The position numbers were made by a program, and so were the translations under genes. Positions 47,553 through 55,713 of a DNA stretch of 64,000 nt are shown here, one piece after another. The stretch is from Sulfitobacter sediminilitoris. GTDB lineage: Bacteria > Pseudomonadota > Alphaproteobacteria > Rhodobacterales > Rhodobacteraceae. The notes under the pieces are model-generated. The model was given only the letters and a program-made list of their open reading frames with translations, was not told the DNA's origin and searched no databases. The DNA lies in the NCBI RefSeq assembly GCF_010667575.1, contig NZ_JAABNT010000011.1, forward strand, positions 106,215 through 170,214, in the 5' to 3' direction. Within the stretch, counting starts at the first letter, position 1, and the number at the start of each line of letters is the position of its first letter.

Positions 47553-47627
47553 TGGGATGTAGCCAAGTGGTAAGGCAACTGTTTTTGGTACAGTGTACCG
47601 TAGGTTCGAATCCTACCATCCCAGCCA
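47553..47627 (+). tRNA. tRNA-Gln (anticodon TTG)
   Basis: A complete 75-base cloverleaf including the encoded CCA. Acceptor TGGGATG pairs with CATCCCA; the anticodon stem ACTGT/ACAGT carries loop TTTTGGT with anticodon TTG; the T arm GTAGG-TTCGAAT-CCTAC is perfect. Its last 17 bases are the integration core of the following island. Confidence 0.97.
47611..47627 (+). other. attL core of the tRNA-Gln island
   Basis: TCCTACCATCCCAGCCA, the 3' end of the tRNA gene, recurs directly at 56,469 and inverted at 49,840-49,856. On the island side, after 50 bases, lie two AAATGCCCCC repeats (47,678 and 47,690, 12 bases apart), likely integrase arm sites. The tRNA gene stays intact. Confidence 0.88.
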
Positions 47628-47975
47628 ACTCTTCTTTTCATCGTCGTTACGGGTTCTCTTAGGGCCTCTCGGGCCAGAAATGCCCCCGAAAATGCCCCCG
47701 CTGTTTCCAGCCTGAGGTGAGCGGCCGCCAGACAGTTTGCCAGCACGGTGGACAGGTCCACCTCCCGGAAAGCGCCCCTCGACTGGCTGCGGCTGGTCGG
47801 GGGGTGAGCCACTTCGCTTTTTTCATCGGAGCGGGTGAGGTCAAGGAGGTGCAGCAGCCGGGGGTACTCTGGCGGACTGTCACCTCTGGGTAATAGGTAT
47901 AAGTAATGGAGAAGAGGAAGGGAGAGACCACTGCTCCTCCTGCTCCCCCATACCATCGAGGAAGCCAATCCCCCC
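47611..47975. repeat. Left arm of a 365-bp inverted repeat around the polymerase-like gene
   Basis: This arm matches the reverse complement of 49,494-49,856. The innermost 99 bases (to 47,975) are identical by eye; the outer part shows scattered differences, and the outermost 17 bases are the att core. Apart from the tRNA end and the arm-site repeats I see no gene in 47,628-48,032. Confidence 0.88.
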
Positions 47976-48032
47976 TTATCCTCATCCCCCTGCACCCCTA
48001 TCTAAGGTCCTGACGCAGAGCCCGGGAACCCA

Positions 48033-49487
48033 ATGACAGCTATCCTCGACCCTTTCCATAGCCGCCCGATTGATGTCCACCGCTGGTCGCAGCATCCAGA
48101 GGTGGGAGCCTGGGTCGACCAGCTTTGGGATGAAGTCTTCAAGGACATGCAGGGCCCTAGACCCGGACCGAAGCCCAAGACCCCCTTCAGGACCCAACTG
48201 AAGATCCTGATCCTCGACATTTACGTGGCTTGGCTAGAAGACACGGAGCTGAGCATCGGTGTCTCGATGAACGCCAACGCCTATGACACCCGATCCCGGT
48301 ACAATGCGCTGGGCATCAGCAAGCACATAATTCAGGTCATCAAGCGACTTGTAGAAGCGGAGTACCTTGTGATCGCCAAGGGGTCCTACAGCGGAGCAGG
48401 AGCTGGTGGGAACCGCGTAACCAGGGTTCGGGCCTCAGATAGGCTCCGGGCACTCTTCGACAGGTCAGCTGTGACGCGGGACGACATCACTCGGGTTCGA
48501 ACCCAGGAGTGTGTGATCCTCCGGGGCTCGCAGGACAAGCTGGTCGACTACGAGGACACCGACGAGACCAACCGCCAACGTGGGGAGCTACGTGCCTACA
48601 ACCTTGTGCTGGCAAATCACTTCATCGACGTGAGCACCTTGGAACAGCCACAACTGGTGACGGGTCAGGACCACGGACGGGATGTGATCCAGCAGATCAG
48701 TCACCATCATCACTTCATTCGGCGCGTCTATAGCCGGGGCGACTGGGGCTGCAACGGGCGCTTCTACGGGGGCTGGTGGCAGCAGATCAGCTCCGACTAT
48801 CGCAAAGACATTCTGATTGACGACACCCCGACGGTTGAGGTTGACTTCAAGGGGCTGCACCTTCAGCTCCTGGCCGCGGAACAGGGCGCAGACCTCCCAG
48901 ACGATCCCTATCTGTTGCCTGAGGGAACGATACCGAGGGCGCCACCAAGCCTCCAGAGGACGCTGCTCAAGAAGCTTGTCCTGACCGCGCTCAATGCCGC
49001 TGACCGACCCTCCGCCTACCGGTCTTTCCGGAGCGAGTGGCCGACGGGACACATGGGCAAGACCCTGACCAATGAAGACCTCAAGGCTCTGACGGACAAG
49101 CTCCTGGAGCGATACCACTTCCTGCGGGACCTTGTTTTCGCGGACCAAGGCATTCGGCTGATGAACGTCGATAGCCAGATCGCTGAACGGGTTCACCGGC
49201 ACTTCGCTAAGCAAGAGGTGGTCGTGCTGTCGGTGCACGACAGCTTCATCGTTGACTACACGCGAGTGGGGGAGCTGCGGTGGGTGTTGGCGGAGGCCTC
49301 TGAGGCGGTTGTGGGGCGACCACTGCCTATAGACAGGGTCGGTGTCGGTCTGGATGAAATCGATGCTGACAAACGGGAGGACCTGAAGCAGTGGAGGGAC
49401 GCGCGAGTCGTTCGCTGCGAGGGGTATCTGGCTCGCAAGGCCGCTTGGGAGGAACGGGTAGGACGAACTGTCTCTCCACTTCCCTGA
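48033..49487 (+). CDS. Family-A DNA-polymerase-like protein of an integrative element
   Basis: A 484-residue protein. The N-terminal 145 residues look like a winged-helix region (LGISKHIIQVIKRLVEAEYLVIAKG). A conserved-looking block, GCNGRFYGGWWQQISSDYRKDILIDDTPTVEVDFKGLHLQLLAAE (239-283), ends in a motif A-like segment with Asp271. R309/K313/K314 in LQRTLLKKLVLTALNA resemble motif B, and MNVDSQIAERVHRHFAKQEVVVLSVHDSFIV (377-407) resembles motif C, with HDS in place of PolA's HDE. No exonuclease domain is visible. I infer a compact polymerase or primase for element replication; activity is unproven. It lies exactly between the inverted repeat arms. Confidence 0.65.
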   Translation: MTAILDPFHSRPIDVHRWSQHPEVGAWVDQLWDEVFKDMQGPRPGPKPKTPFRTQLKILILDIYVAWLEDTELSIGVSMNANAYDTRSRYNALGISKHIIQVIKRLVEAEYLVIAKGSYSGAGAGGNRVTRVRASDRLRALFDRSAVTRDDITRVRTQECVILRGSQDKLVDYEDTDETNRQRGELRAYNLVLANHFIDVSTLEQPQLVTGQDHGRDVIQQISHHHHFIRRVYSRGDWGCNGRFYGGWWQQISSDYRKDILIDDTPTVEVDFKGLHLQLLAAEQGADLPDDPYLLPEGTIPRAPPSLQRTLLKKLVLTALNAADRPSAYRSFRSEWPTGHMGKTLTNEDLKALTDKLLERYHFLRDLVFADQGIRLMNVDSQIAERVHRHFAKQEVVVLSVHDSFIVDYTRVGELRWVLAEASEAVVGRPLPIDRVGVGLDEIDADKREDLKQWRDARVVRCEGYLARKAAWEERVGRTVSPLP

Positions 49488-49493
49488 TGTGCT

Positions 49494-49856
49494 GGGGGGA
49501 TTGGCTTCCTCGATGGTATGGGGGAGCAGGAGGAGCAGTGGTCTCTCCCTTCCTCTTCTCCATTACTTATACCTATTACCCAGAGGTGACAGCCCGCCAG
49601 AGTGCCCCGGCTGCTGCACCTCCTTGACCTCCCCCGCTCCGATGAAAAAAGCGAAGTGGCTCCCCCCCGACCAGCCGCAGCCAGTCGAGGGTCGCCTTCC
49701 GGGAGGTGGACCTGTCCACCGTGCGGGTAAACTGTCTGGCGGCCGCTCACCTCAGGTCCGAAACAGCGGGGGCATTTTTGGGGGCATTTCTGACCCGAGA
49801 CGCCCCTCAGAGGCCCGTACCCATCATGTAAGAAAGAAGTGGCTGGGATGGTAGGA
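49494..49856. repeat. Right arm of the inverted repeat around the polymerase-like gene
   Basis: Reverse-complement copy of 47,611-47,975. It begins seven bases after the stop of the polymerase-like gene and ends in the inverted att core (49,840-49,856). A shorter degenerate copy of part of the arm, in the same orientation, is visible near 50,150-50,215 (AAGAAAGCGAAGTG and CCAGCCGAGGGTCACC). Confidence 0.88.
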
Positions 49857-49927
49857 GACCTTGTCGCCCCCTGATCTCTATCAACTCCCCCGGCTGGCCA
49901 GCGAAACTGGGGCGGAAAGTGGGGCAG
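49768..49927 (-). other. Internal, inverted, complete attP-like site
   Basis: The 17-base core lies at 49,840-49,856 in inverted orientation. On one side, 50 bases away, are GGGGGCATTT repeats at 49,768 and 49,780; on the other side, 52 bases away, are GGGGC repeats at 49,909 and 49,921. Both pairs have 12-base spacing. Read on the minus strand this is P arm, core, P' arm, while the island ends carry only one arm each. The rest of 49,857-50,232 shows no gene. Confidence 0.65.
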
Positions 49928-50232
49928 AACGGGTGTTACGGGTGACGCTGATCAGGCCCAACCTACTGTACCCAGTTGATTAACATCCTTGCCGCCCCCC
50001 GCTCTCAGACCGTCAGCGTGTCTTCCGGGGCGACTTCCCAGTTGCCAGAGGCCTCCTCGCCACCGCACCACCCTCTCGCCCCCTTGAGCCCTCCGCCAAT
50101 ACTGCTCGCTGAGAGCTCCCCCCTCGTTTCGGTTGCAGGAGAGACCTAGTCAGGCAAAAAGAAAGCGAAGTGCTGCACCCCCGGCCAGCACCCGCCAGCC
50201 GAGGGTCACCCGCTCCCACTTCACCGAAACCG

Positions 50233-51060
50233 CTACTCTCCCCACACCCAGTTCCAGCCTCCCCGCACAGCGTCAGAGACAGACCTGCCAGCATCGCTAG
50301 CAGTCTCTCCAGCCCGCCCCAGAGCGTCTCCGGCAGACTCCAGCCCAGACGCCCACGCTCCCCCGAAGTCCACCTCCGGGAGCTCAGGGACGTACTGCTT
50401 GGCTCCCTCCCAGACTTCTCCGGGAGCCGAGCGGACCTTGGCCATCACCTCCTCCCGGGTGGGAGGAATAGTGCCGCAGACTCTCTGCTGCTCGTCGGAC
50501 TCTTTCGCACTGGGGTTCAGGGCGACTTCGAGCTCCCGGAGGTCCTTCAGGTTATCGCAGCCGTCCTTCAGCTCGTAGCCGGTGACCGCGACACCGACTC
50601 CGACCCCCACAAAGGGGATACTGCTGGCGAACAGAGAGGACACGTTTCGGCTCGCAGCGATAGTGGTCCGCTTGGACAGCCTGCCAACCGTGTCGCTCAC
50701 GGCTGCGCTAAGCGGCTTTTGGGCTCCTCGATACCTCACGGAAGGGTTGCGGGCCTTGGCGGTAAGGGTTGTTATTCTCCTATCCTTCAGTGAGACTTTT
50801 TTGGTGAGCTGATTTATCTTCTTATCTCGAACATCAAGGTCGGAGGACAGAGTGGTGACTTTAGTCTTCGTTCTTTTGAGCTCCCGATCAAGATCAGCAT
50901 TTTTGGCCTGGAGCGACGAGACCACGGATCGAGCGCCGGTAACTGCGCTGTAGGCCGACGAAACCAAGGTAGCGACGGCGCTGAATGCTACGGTCGCGAC
51001 ATTCAGGCTGAGTGAAAGGGCGAGGCACAAGGCCAGAACTAACGTTCCAAGGCGTTTCAT
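50233..51060 (-). CDS. Island protein with signal/anchor segment and coiled coil
   Basis: A 275-residue protein of unknown function. The N-terminus MKRLGTLVLALCLALSLSLN followed by VATVAFSAVATLVSSAYSAV is a signal or membrane anchor. A coiled coil spans roughly residues 45-105 (LQAKNADLDRELKRTKTKVTTLSSDLDVRDKKINQLTKKVSLKDRRI). A second hydrophobic stretch (SSIPFVGVGVGVAVTGYELKDGCDNLKDLRELE) lies near 145-180, and the C-terminus is Gly/Ala-rich with Trp-containing repeats. The layout recalls phage or satellite envelope proteins, but I do not recognise a family. It is transcribed toward the polymerase-like gene. Confidence 0.72.
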   Translation of the reverse strand: MKRLGTLVLALCLALSLSLNVATVAFSAVATLVSSAYSAVTGARSVVSSLQAKNADLDRELKRTKTKVTTLSSDLDVRDKKINQLTKKVSLKDRRITTLTAKARNPSVRYRGAQKPLSAAVSDTVGRLSKRTTIAASRNVSSLFASSIPFVGVGVGVAVTGYELKDGCDNLKDLRELEVALNPSAKESDEQQRVCGTIPPTREEVMAKVRSAPGEVWEGAKQYVPELPEVDFGGAWASGLESAGDALGRAGETASDAGRSVSDAVRGGWNWVWGE

Positions 51061-51644
51061 TTTGATCTCCGGTTACGATCATTAGCAATGTGGTTTTCTC
51101 AATTGCAACTATGATCTGATTCAGTCTGCATTGCCCGCGTAGTTTTGAGGCGTGGGTAGGGACTGCTTGTTTGCCGATCAAAAGGCTGCATTTCTTTCTA
51201 CCTAAAGAGCTAGAAATCGCAGCTGAGTTGGGCAAAGTTAAAAAGGGGCCGGGGGACAGCAGGGCTCTCCCAAGAGGCATTGGCATTCGATTGTGGTTCC
51301 TCCGAGCCAACGTAAGAGAGGTTAAGAAGGAAGCGAAACCGACCAGAGCAGCAAGCTGCTAGGGAAGCTGGCCGAACCTCTAGAGTGCGGCCCTGCCAAC
51401 TGCCTTAAGAAACCAGCTAAGGTCGGCTTAGAGCCCAAACTACCGAATGCTGCACTCGGCACAAACTGATAGAATGCCGACAATGCGGTCATCCGACGGA
51501 ATGACTCAGATGTCCGGTCTTCTTCCGAAATATGCGTATTCAGTTCGGACCAAGCCCACATAGAGCGTCCATCGCCCAAAGGGACCCGAAGAAGGAAAAA
51601 GTAGTGCCTCACACGAAGGTTGGGGCTGAATAGGAGGTCCATTC
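51061..51644. other. Gene-poor stretch before the transposase
   Basis: 584 bases with no gene I can support. Short frames at 51,171-51,362 (plus) and 51,322-51,642 (minus) lack coding signs. The segment 51,400-51,560 resembles degenerate intergenic repeat sequence seen elsewhere in the window and is probably the left flank of the inserted transposon. I could not find convincing terminal inverted repeats. Confidence 0.5.
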
Positions 51645-53312
51645 ATGCTTACCGATCCAATCCAATGGGCGCAAATTCGGCGTCGGGTTCTTGTCGAAGG
51701 AAAATCGATCAGAGGAGTGGCCAAATCTGAGGGATTGAGCCGCAATACTGTCCGAAAGGTACTGCGACACGATCTGCCTGTCCGGTTTTCACGTAGGCCA
51801 CGGGAGAGCGCGACTACCGAATATGAGCAATTGATCTACTCAATGCTCGCAGAAAATGAAACCCTTCCGCAGTGCGAACGCAGAAGTATGGCCTCGATCT
51901 ATCGGAACATTCGAGATCATCATGGATACGGTGGGAGTTACGACTGTGTCCGTAGACATTGCCGAGCCGTGCAAATTCCCCAAGTAAGTTTCGTGATTAG
52001 GCCGACTGGTAGCAAGGGGACAATTGATAGCCTGACAATCAAGAAGTCGCCCCGGATGTATCGGATTGATCCGCACGTACAGAGTGGATCGGCGAATGTG
52101 ACTCTGCACCTACATCGGGACCGCCGGATGGAGCGCGCTAACGAAGTAGCAGATTGGATCGATCGACTCCGCGGAGACCGTCTGGAAAGGACTCCGGGTG
52201 GGCAGAAAGACGTCATCGATCATTTGATGCGAAAGGTCCACGATCCAAGTAGTCGGCAGCGCAACCGGGCCATATCGGTTCTTGCGCATGAACAAGGCTT
52301 TTCGATCAGACGGATCAGTTTGTGTCTAGGTATCAGTAGAAACACGTGCCGCCGCTACCTGAGGGCGTACCTCGATGGAGGTGTCGAACAACTCTTTGCC
52401 CCAATGAAGAGAGGTACCCGCATGGCAGAGAACGAAGAACTGAAGGCTGCGGTTTTTCGCGTGCTGCATCAGCCGCCACGAGACCACGCCATCAACCGAA
52501 CATCTTGGATCATGCGCGACCTTCGGACCGTTCTTTCTCGACAAGGGTTTCCAGTCTCACATCAAGTCCTCCGCCAAATCATCCGGGGCGCTGGTTGGAA
52601 ATGGCGCAAGGCGAGGATTGTCCTTACATCAACTGACCCCGAGTATCGCAAAAAACTCTCTATGGTTCAGAAGATTCTGGCGAACCTCGCATCGGATGAA
52701 GCCTTTTTTTCAATTGATGAGTTTGGCCCGCTAGCTGTGAAAATGAAACAGGGTTTAATGCTCGGTCCTCCAGGGCCACAGCGGGTTGTGCCACAATGGC
52801 AAAAATCAAAAGGATGCCTGATTGTCACTGCCGCTCTAGAGTTGAGCGCAAATCAGGTTACGCATTTCTATAGCAAGAAAAAGAACACGAAAGAAATGAT
52901 CCGGATGTTGGAGCTGCTGATTGACAGGTACGCGGATCGACGAACACTTTTCCTGTCTTGGGACGCCGCGTCGTGGCATGTCTCGAAGAAACTGAAGCAA
53001 AGAATCAAAGAGCACAACGAGACCGCAGTCGGTGCCAATCTCCCTCGCGTCGAGATTGCACCGCTTCCTGCTGGCGCACAGTTTCTGAATGTCATTGAGT
53101 CCGTCTTTAGCGGAATGGCCCGATCTATTATCCACAATTCTGACTACCCGTCAGTGGAGGATACACGTGCTGCCATAGATCAGTACTTTTCTGATCGAAA
53201 CCAACAGTTTCGCGAAAGCCCGAAGCGAGCCGGAAAACGTATCTGGGGAGAAGAACGAGTGCCCTCTACCTTTTGCGATAGCAACAATTGCAAGGACCCT
53301 CGGTGGCGATAG
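51645..53312 (+). CDS. IS630-type DDE transposase with IstA-like N-terminal HTH
   Basis: A 555-residue transposase. Residues 8-45 (WAQIRRRVLVEGKSIRGVAKSEGLSRNTVRKVLRH) form a helix-turn-helix like that of IS21 IstA. A second HTH (FSIRRISLCLGISRNTCRRYLRAYLDGGVEQL, 219-250) begins the IS630-like part. The catalytic triad is visible as FSIDEFG (Asp358), LSWDAASWH (Asp440) and LNVIESVFSGMARS (Glu485). It is longer than a usual IS630 transposase because of the extra N-terminal third. It appears intact; base composition is lower in GC than the neighbouring chromosome. Confidence 0.87.
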   Translation: MLTDPIQWAQIRRRVLVEGKSIRGVAKSEGLSRNTVRKVLRHDLPVRFSRRPRESATTEYEQLIYSMLAENETLPQCERRSMASIYRNIRDHHGYGGSYDCVRRHCRAVQIPQVSFVIRPTGSKGTIDSLTIKKSPRMYRIDPHVQSGSANVTLHLHRDRRMERANEVADWIDRLRGDRLERTPGGQKDVIDHLMRKVHDPSSRQRNRAISVLAHEQGFSIRRISLCLGISRNTCRRYLRAYLDGGVEQLFAPMKRGTRMAENEELKAAVFRVLHQPPRDHAINRTSWIMRDLRTVLSRQGFPVSHQVLRQIIRGAGWKWRKARIVLTSTDPEYRKKLSMVQKILANLASDEAFFSIDEFGPLAVKMKQGLMLGPPGPQRVVPQWQKSKGCLIVTAALELSANQVTHFYSKKKNTKEMIRMLELLIDRYADRRTLFLSWDAASWHVSKKLKQRIKEHNETAVGANLPRVEIAPLPAGAQFLNVIESVFSGMARSIIHNSDYPSVEDTRAAIDQYFSDRNQQFRESPKRAGKRIWGEERVPSTFCDSNNCKDPRWR

Positions 53313-53482
53313 GAGAGGTCAAGACACTTCGCAGACCAGACATTGCCCGCCTGAGCTCAATGCCGGTGATGCGCAGGTAGCCACCGCCGCACTGGTTTCC
53401 GCGAACGGCGGGAAGGTCCGCTCAACTGCCATTGGATCAATTGAAGGTTTCCCGGCCAGCGCAATGCCAGCCGGGAAACTTG

Positions 53483-53662
53483 TCATCGGGGATAGCCCTT
53501 GTTGACGACGTAGTCAGCGAGCCACTGCCAGTAGTACTGGGCACTGATGAAGCCCTGATCCTGAGCGGCCACGTCCTCAGCCTCTGCCCGGGTCAGACCC
53601 CCATCGAACTCTGCAATGGCAGCACGTTCCTCGAAGGCTTCAATGTCAGGAGGAACCATCAT
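53483..53662 (-). CDS. Small acidic protein coupled to the island integrase
   Basis: A 59-residue gene starting MMVPPDIEAFEERAAIAEFD and ending LADYVVNKGYPR. Its first ATG overlaps the integrase stop (ATGA) and it is preceded by AGGAGG-like sequence within the integrase end on the minus strand. EERAAIAEFDGGLTRAEAEDVAA resembles small proteins seen in many phage and island modules, often near primases or integrases; their function is not known to me. The 170 bases between the transposase stop and this gene are otherwise empty. Confidence 0.7.
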   Translation of the reverse strand: MMVPPDIEAFEERAAIAEFDGGLTRAEAEDVAAQDQGFISAQYYWQWLADYVVNKGYPR

Positions 53663-54951
53663 GACGACGGCAACCTGATCTGGTCGATGATCGCCCGCTT
53701 CTGCTCATCGCTGATGCCAGCCGAGTAGATGCTGTAGGTGATCCCGTTCTCCGACCGGGCTGACTTGTGCCCGACCAGAGACGCTGTGAAGTGCTCAAGG
53801 ACACCTGTCCGCTCACACTGGGTGATGAACCACTTCCGGGTGCTGTGGAACACCAGCCCGGGCCGCTCCATGTCCAGCCGCTTGCGCAACCGGGCGAACT
53901 GCTTCGTGACCTCATTGACGGTGAGATCAGGGAACAGAGGGCCTGACTTGGGCAGCTGATCCAGCAGGGTATACAGCTCAGTATGCACCGGCACCTGCCG
54001 CTCCGCTGCCTCAGTCTTCAACAGACGCAGGGCATTGGGCCTGACGTGGAAGAACCACCCAAGGTTGCCCTTGTCGACAAGGTCCTCCCTCATGAGCCCG
54101 ACGGCCTCCCCTGATCGCATCCCTGACAGCAGACAGAGACGCAGAACGTGACCGATGTGGGGATCCTCCTGCTCCAGGAGCGCCCTGACCTCGTCGTCAG
54201 TCGGGACAGCGTAGGGGTGGTACCGGACCTTGGCTTCGAACCTGACGGAGTCGAAGGGGTTGGTCTCCAGCTCTCCCTCGTAGACACACCAGTCCAGCCA
54301 GTGCTTCACCTGTGACCAGATACGACGCTGGGTCCGCCCCGTGATCCTGCGGCTGTCTGCCGAGCGGGACCATGCGACAGAGGCATCAAGGGAGAGACCC
54401 CGGGTCTTCCTGGACTTGCCAAGGTAGGGGCTCAGTTGGGCGATCAGAGACAGGAATTCCCGCCCGTGATCCCGGGTCACCTCCGGAAGGGTCAGGCCCC
54501 CATACTTCGAGGCGAACAACTCGACCGAGTAGCGCACCGACTTGAAGCCCCCGGGGCGCAGTTCACGCTGGCGCAGCAGAAGGTACTGTCTGGCCGCCTC
54601 CTGGACAGTTGGTACTGTCTGAAGCTCCTCCAGATACCGGGCCGGCTCAGCGTGCTCCAGAGTGGCCCGGAGGCGTGCAAGAGCAACTTCCGATGGGGTC
54701 GCCCATCCAGAGGTCTCTCCTGTGGCACTCTGTGGCAGAGAGGCGGCCCCTGACAGGACCTGCTGCACGGTGTCATCATACCGCACGTTGACCTCAGCCG
54801 CCCGTTTCCGGGCCACCTTGGCGTCACTGGTCTTCAGCGACTGTTTCAGGGCTTGCTGCCCGAGGACAGCAGCCACTTCCTTGGGGTAGTTCCGACGATA
54901 GAGCCATGTCTGACCCTTGAGGTAGGCATAGCGAATGGGAGCAGAAGACAT
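53659..54951 (-). CDS. int: Tyrosine recombinase (island integrase)
   Basis: A 430-residue phage-type integrase that would integrate and excise the island at tRNA-Gln. The N-terminus YAYLKGQTWLYRRNYPKEVAAVL is like the DUF6538 region of such enzymes, followed by a SAM-like core-binding domain (about 110-230). The catalytic residues are Arg279 (LSGMRSGEAVGL), His369 and Arg372 (VFHSTRKWF), His395 (LVGHKSA) and a Tyr in GITYSIYSAG (Tyr409 most likely). It lies 1.5 kb from attR and points inward. Confidence 0.94.
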   Translation of the reverse strand: MSSAPIRYAYLKGQTWLYRRNYPKEVAAVLGQQALKQSLKTSDAKVARKRAAEVNVRYDDTVQQVLSGAASLPQSATGETSGWATPSEVALARLRATLEHAEPARYLEELQTVPTVQEAARQYLLLRQRELRPGGFKSVRYSVELFASKYGGLTLPEVTRDHGREFLSLIAQLSPYLGKSRKTRGLSLDASVAWSRSADSRRITGRTQRRIWSQVKHWLDWCVYEGELETNPFDSVRFEAKVRYHPYAVPTDDEVRALLEQEDPHIGHVLRLCLLSGMRSGEAVGLMREDLVDKGNLGWFFHVRPNALRLLKTEAAERQVPVHTELYTLLDQLPKSGPLFPDLTVNEVTKQFARLRKRLDMERPGLVFHSTRKWFITQCERTGVLEHFTASLVGHKSARSENGITYSIYSAGISDEQKRAIIDQIRLPSS

Positions 54952-54999
54952 AGGTCCTCTCCTTTCATGTAGGTTTGATTGTGTTGGATTGGTGTGAGG

Positions 55000-55200
55000 T
55001 CAGCCGTCAGCGCGGCTGTGGACCCGAAGGATCAGGTCGAAGGCGGGTTCGCCGTAGACCCCCTCGAGGGGGCCTGAGAGGGAGTAGCCTGTGATGCAGT
55101 CATCATAGACCTCCCAGACCTGGAACAGGTGCTCGGGCCACTCGTCGAAGGCCTTGATGACCACGACGTCGTCTTCGTGCAGGTTGAAGGGGTCATCCAT
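55000..55200 (-). CDS. Small acidic hypothetical protein of the island
   Basis: A 66-residue protein starting MDDPFNLHEDDVVVIKAFDE, acidic with several Trp and Tyr (WPEHLFQVWEVYDDCITGYSLSGPLEG). Its ATG follows the stop of the membrane-protein gene after two bases, so it is coupled. A 36-base stretch of its 3' part (coding YGEPAFDLILRV) recurs inverted at 55,555-55,590. No family recognised; possibly a regulator or inhibitor. Confidence 0.65.
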   Translation of the reverse strand: MDDPFNLHEDDVVVIKAFDEWPEHLFQVWEVYDDCITGYSLSGPLEGVYGEPAFDLILRVHSRADG

Positions 55201-55202
55201 GC

Positions 55203-55433
55203 TCAGGCCCTCCGCAGCAGAAGGTCAGGCAGGACAGCCCCGAGAACCAACCCGAGAGGCACAGGCAAGGACACCGGGGTAAGCCAGGCAGGCAGGGCAG
55301 CCAGCACGATCAGTCCGACAGCCAGGACCTGTGGGACTTCCAGCGAGAGGCCGTAGCGCCGTCTCAGCGCCAGAGAGAGGGCCAGCCGAGAGCCGACCCC
55401 TACTGCGACAAGCAGCGGGAAGGTAGTGAACAT
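55203..55433 (-). CDS. Small membrane protein of the island
   Basis: A 76-residue protein with three hydrophobic stretches (MFTTFPLLVAVGVGSRLALSLAL; VLAVGLIVLAALPAWL; LPVPLGLVLGAVLPDLLL). Function unknown. It is followed two bases later by the acidic small gene and then the integrase gene, all on the minus strand. The start codon lies inside one arm of a 10-bp inverted repeat. Confidence 0.62.
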   Translation of the reverse strand: MFTTFPLLVAVGVGSRLALSLALRRRYGLSLEVPQVLAVGLIVLAALPAWLTPVSLPVPLGLVLGAVLPDLLLRRA

Positions 55434-55470
55434 CTATACATCTCCTGTGAAGGTTTACTTTGTATAGATG
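55431..55470. promoter_or_regulatory. 10-bp inverted repeat at the start of the small membrane-protein gene
   Basis: CATCTATACA (55,431-55,440) and TGTATAGATG (55,461-55,470) are exact inverted copies with a 20-base spacer. The start codon is inside the first arm, so binding or folding here could control the small gene pair and perhaps the integrase. Confidence 0.5.
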
Positions 55471-55554
55471 CCTGGGATTGCTCGGTTTAGTTCTCGCTCA
55501 GAGTGGGCGAAGGCGCTCCAAGATAGGCAATGTGCCACAATCAGACACACCCGC

Positions 55555-55590
55555 TATGGCAAGCCTGCCTTCGACCTGATCCTTCGGGTC
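55555..55590 (+). pseudogene. Inverted partial copy of the acidic small gene
   Basis: These 36 bases encode YGKPAFDLILRV and match, with four differences, the 3' part of the 55,000-55,200 gene in opposite orientation. No start codon with matching N-terminal part precedes it. It is probably the end of a second, deleted copy. The rest of 55,471-55,713 shows no gene I can support. Confidence 0.5.
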
Positions 55591-55713
55591 CGCCAGATAA
55601 AGTCGCCCCCGTTGGTCAGCACGAAGACGTTTCATACAGTATTGACTCCTTCTTGCCCTTGCGGTGGTCGGTAGCTAAAGGAACCAAAGGTTGGTATTCC
55701 GAGGAAAACTAAA

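Noticed and set aside
47678..47705. Spaced TGCCCCC repeats considered as a CRISPR or iteron array
   Set aside because: Only two copies, 12 bases apart, and they match copies beside the other att cores, so integrase arm sites fit better.
51322..51642. Minus-strand frame of 106 codons upstream of the transposase
   Set aside because: Overlaps repeat-like and transposon-flank sequence, with no coding signature.
51340..53400. Search for terminal inverted repeats and TA duplication of the IS630-like element
   Set aside because: No convincing pair could be aligned by eye, so I did not define element ends.
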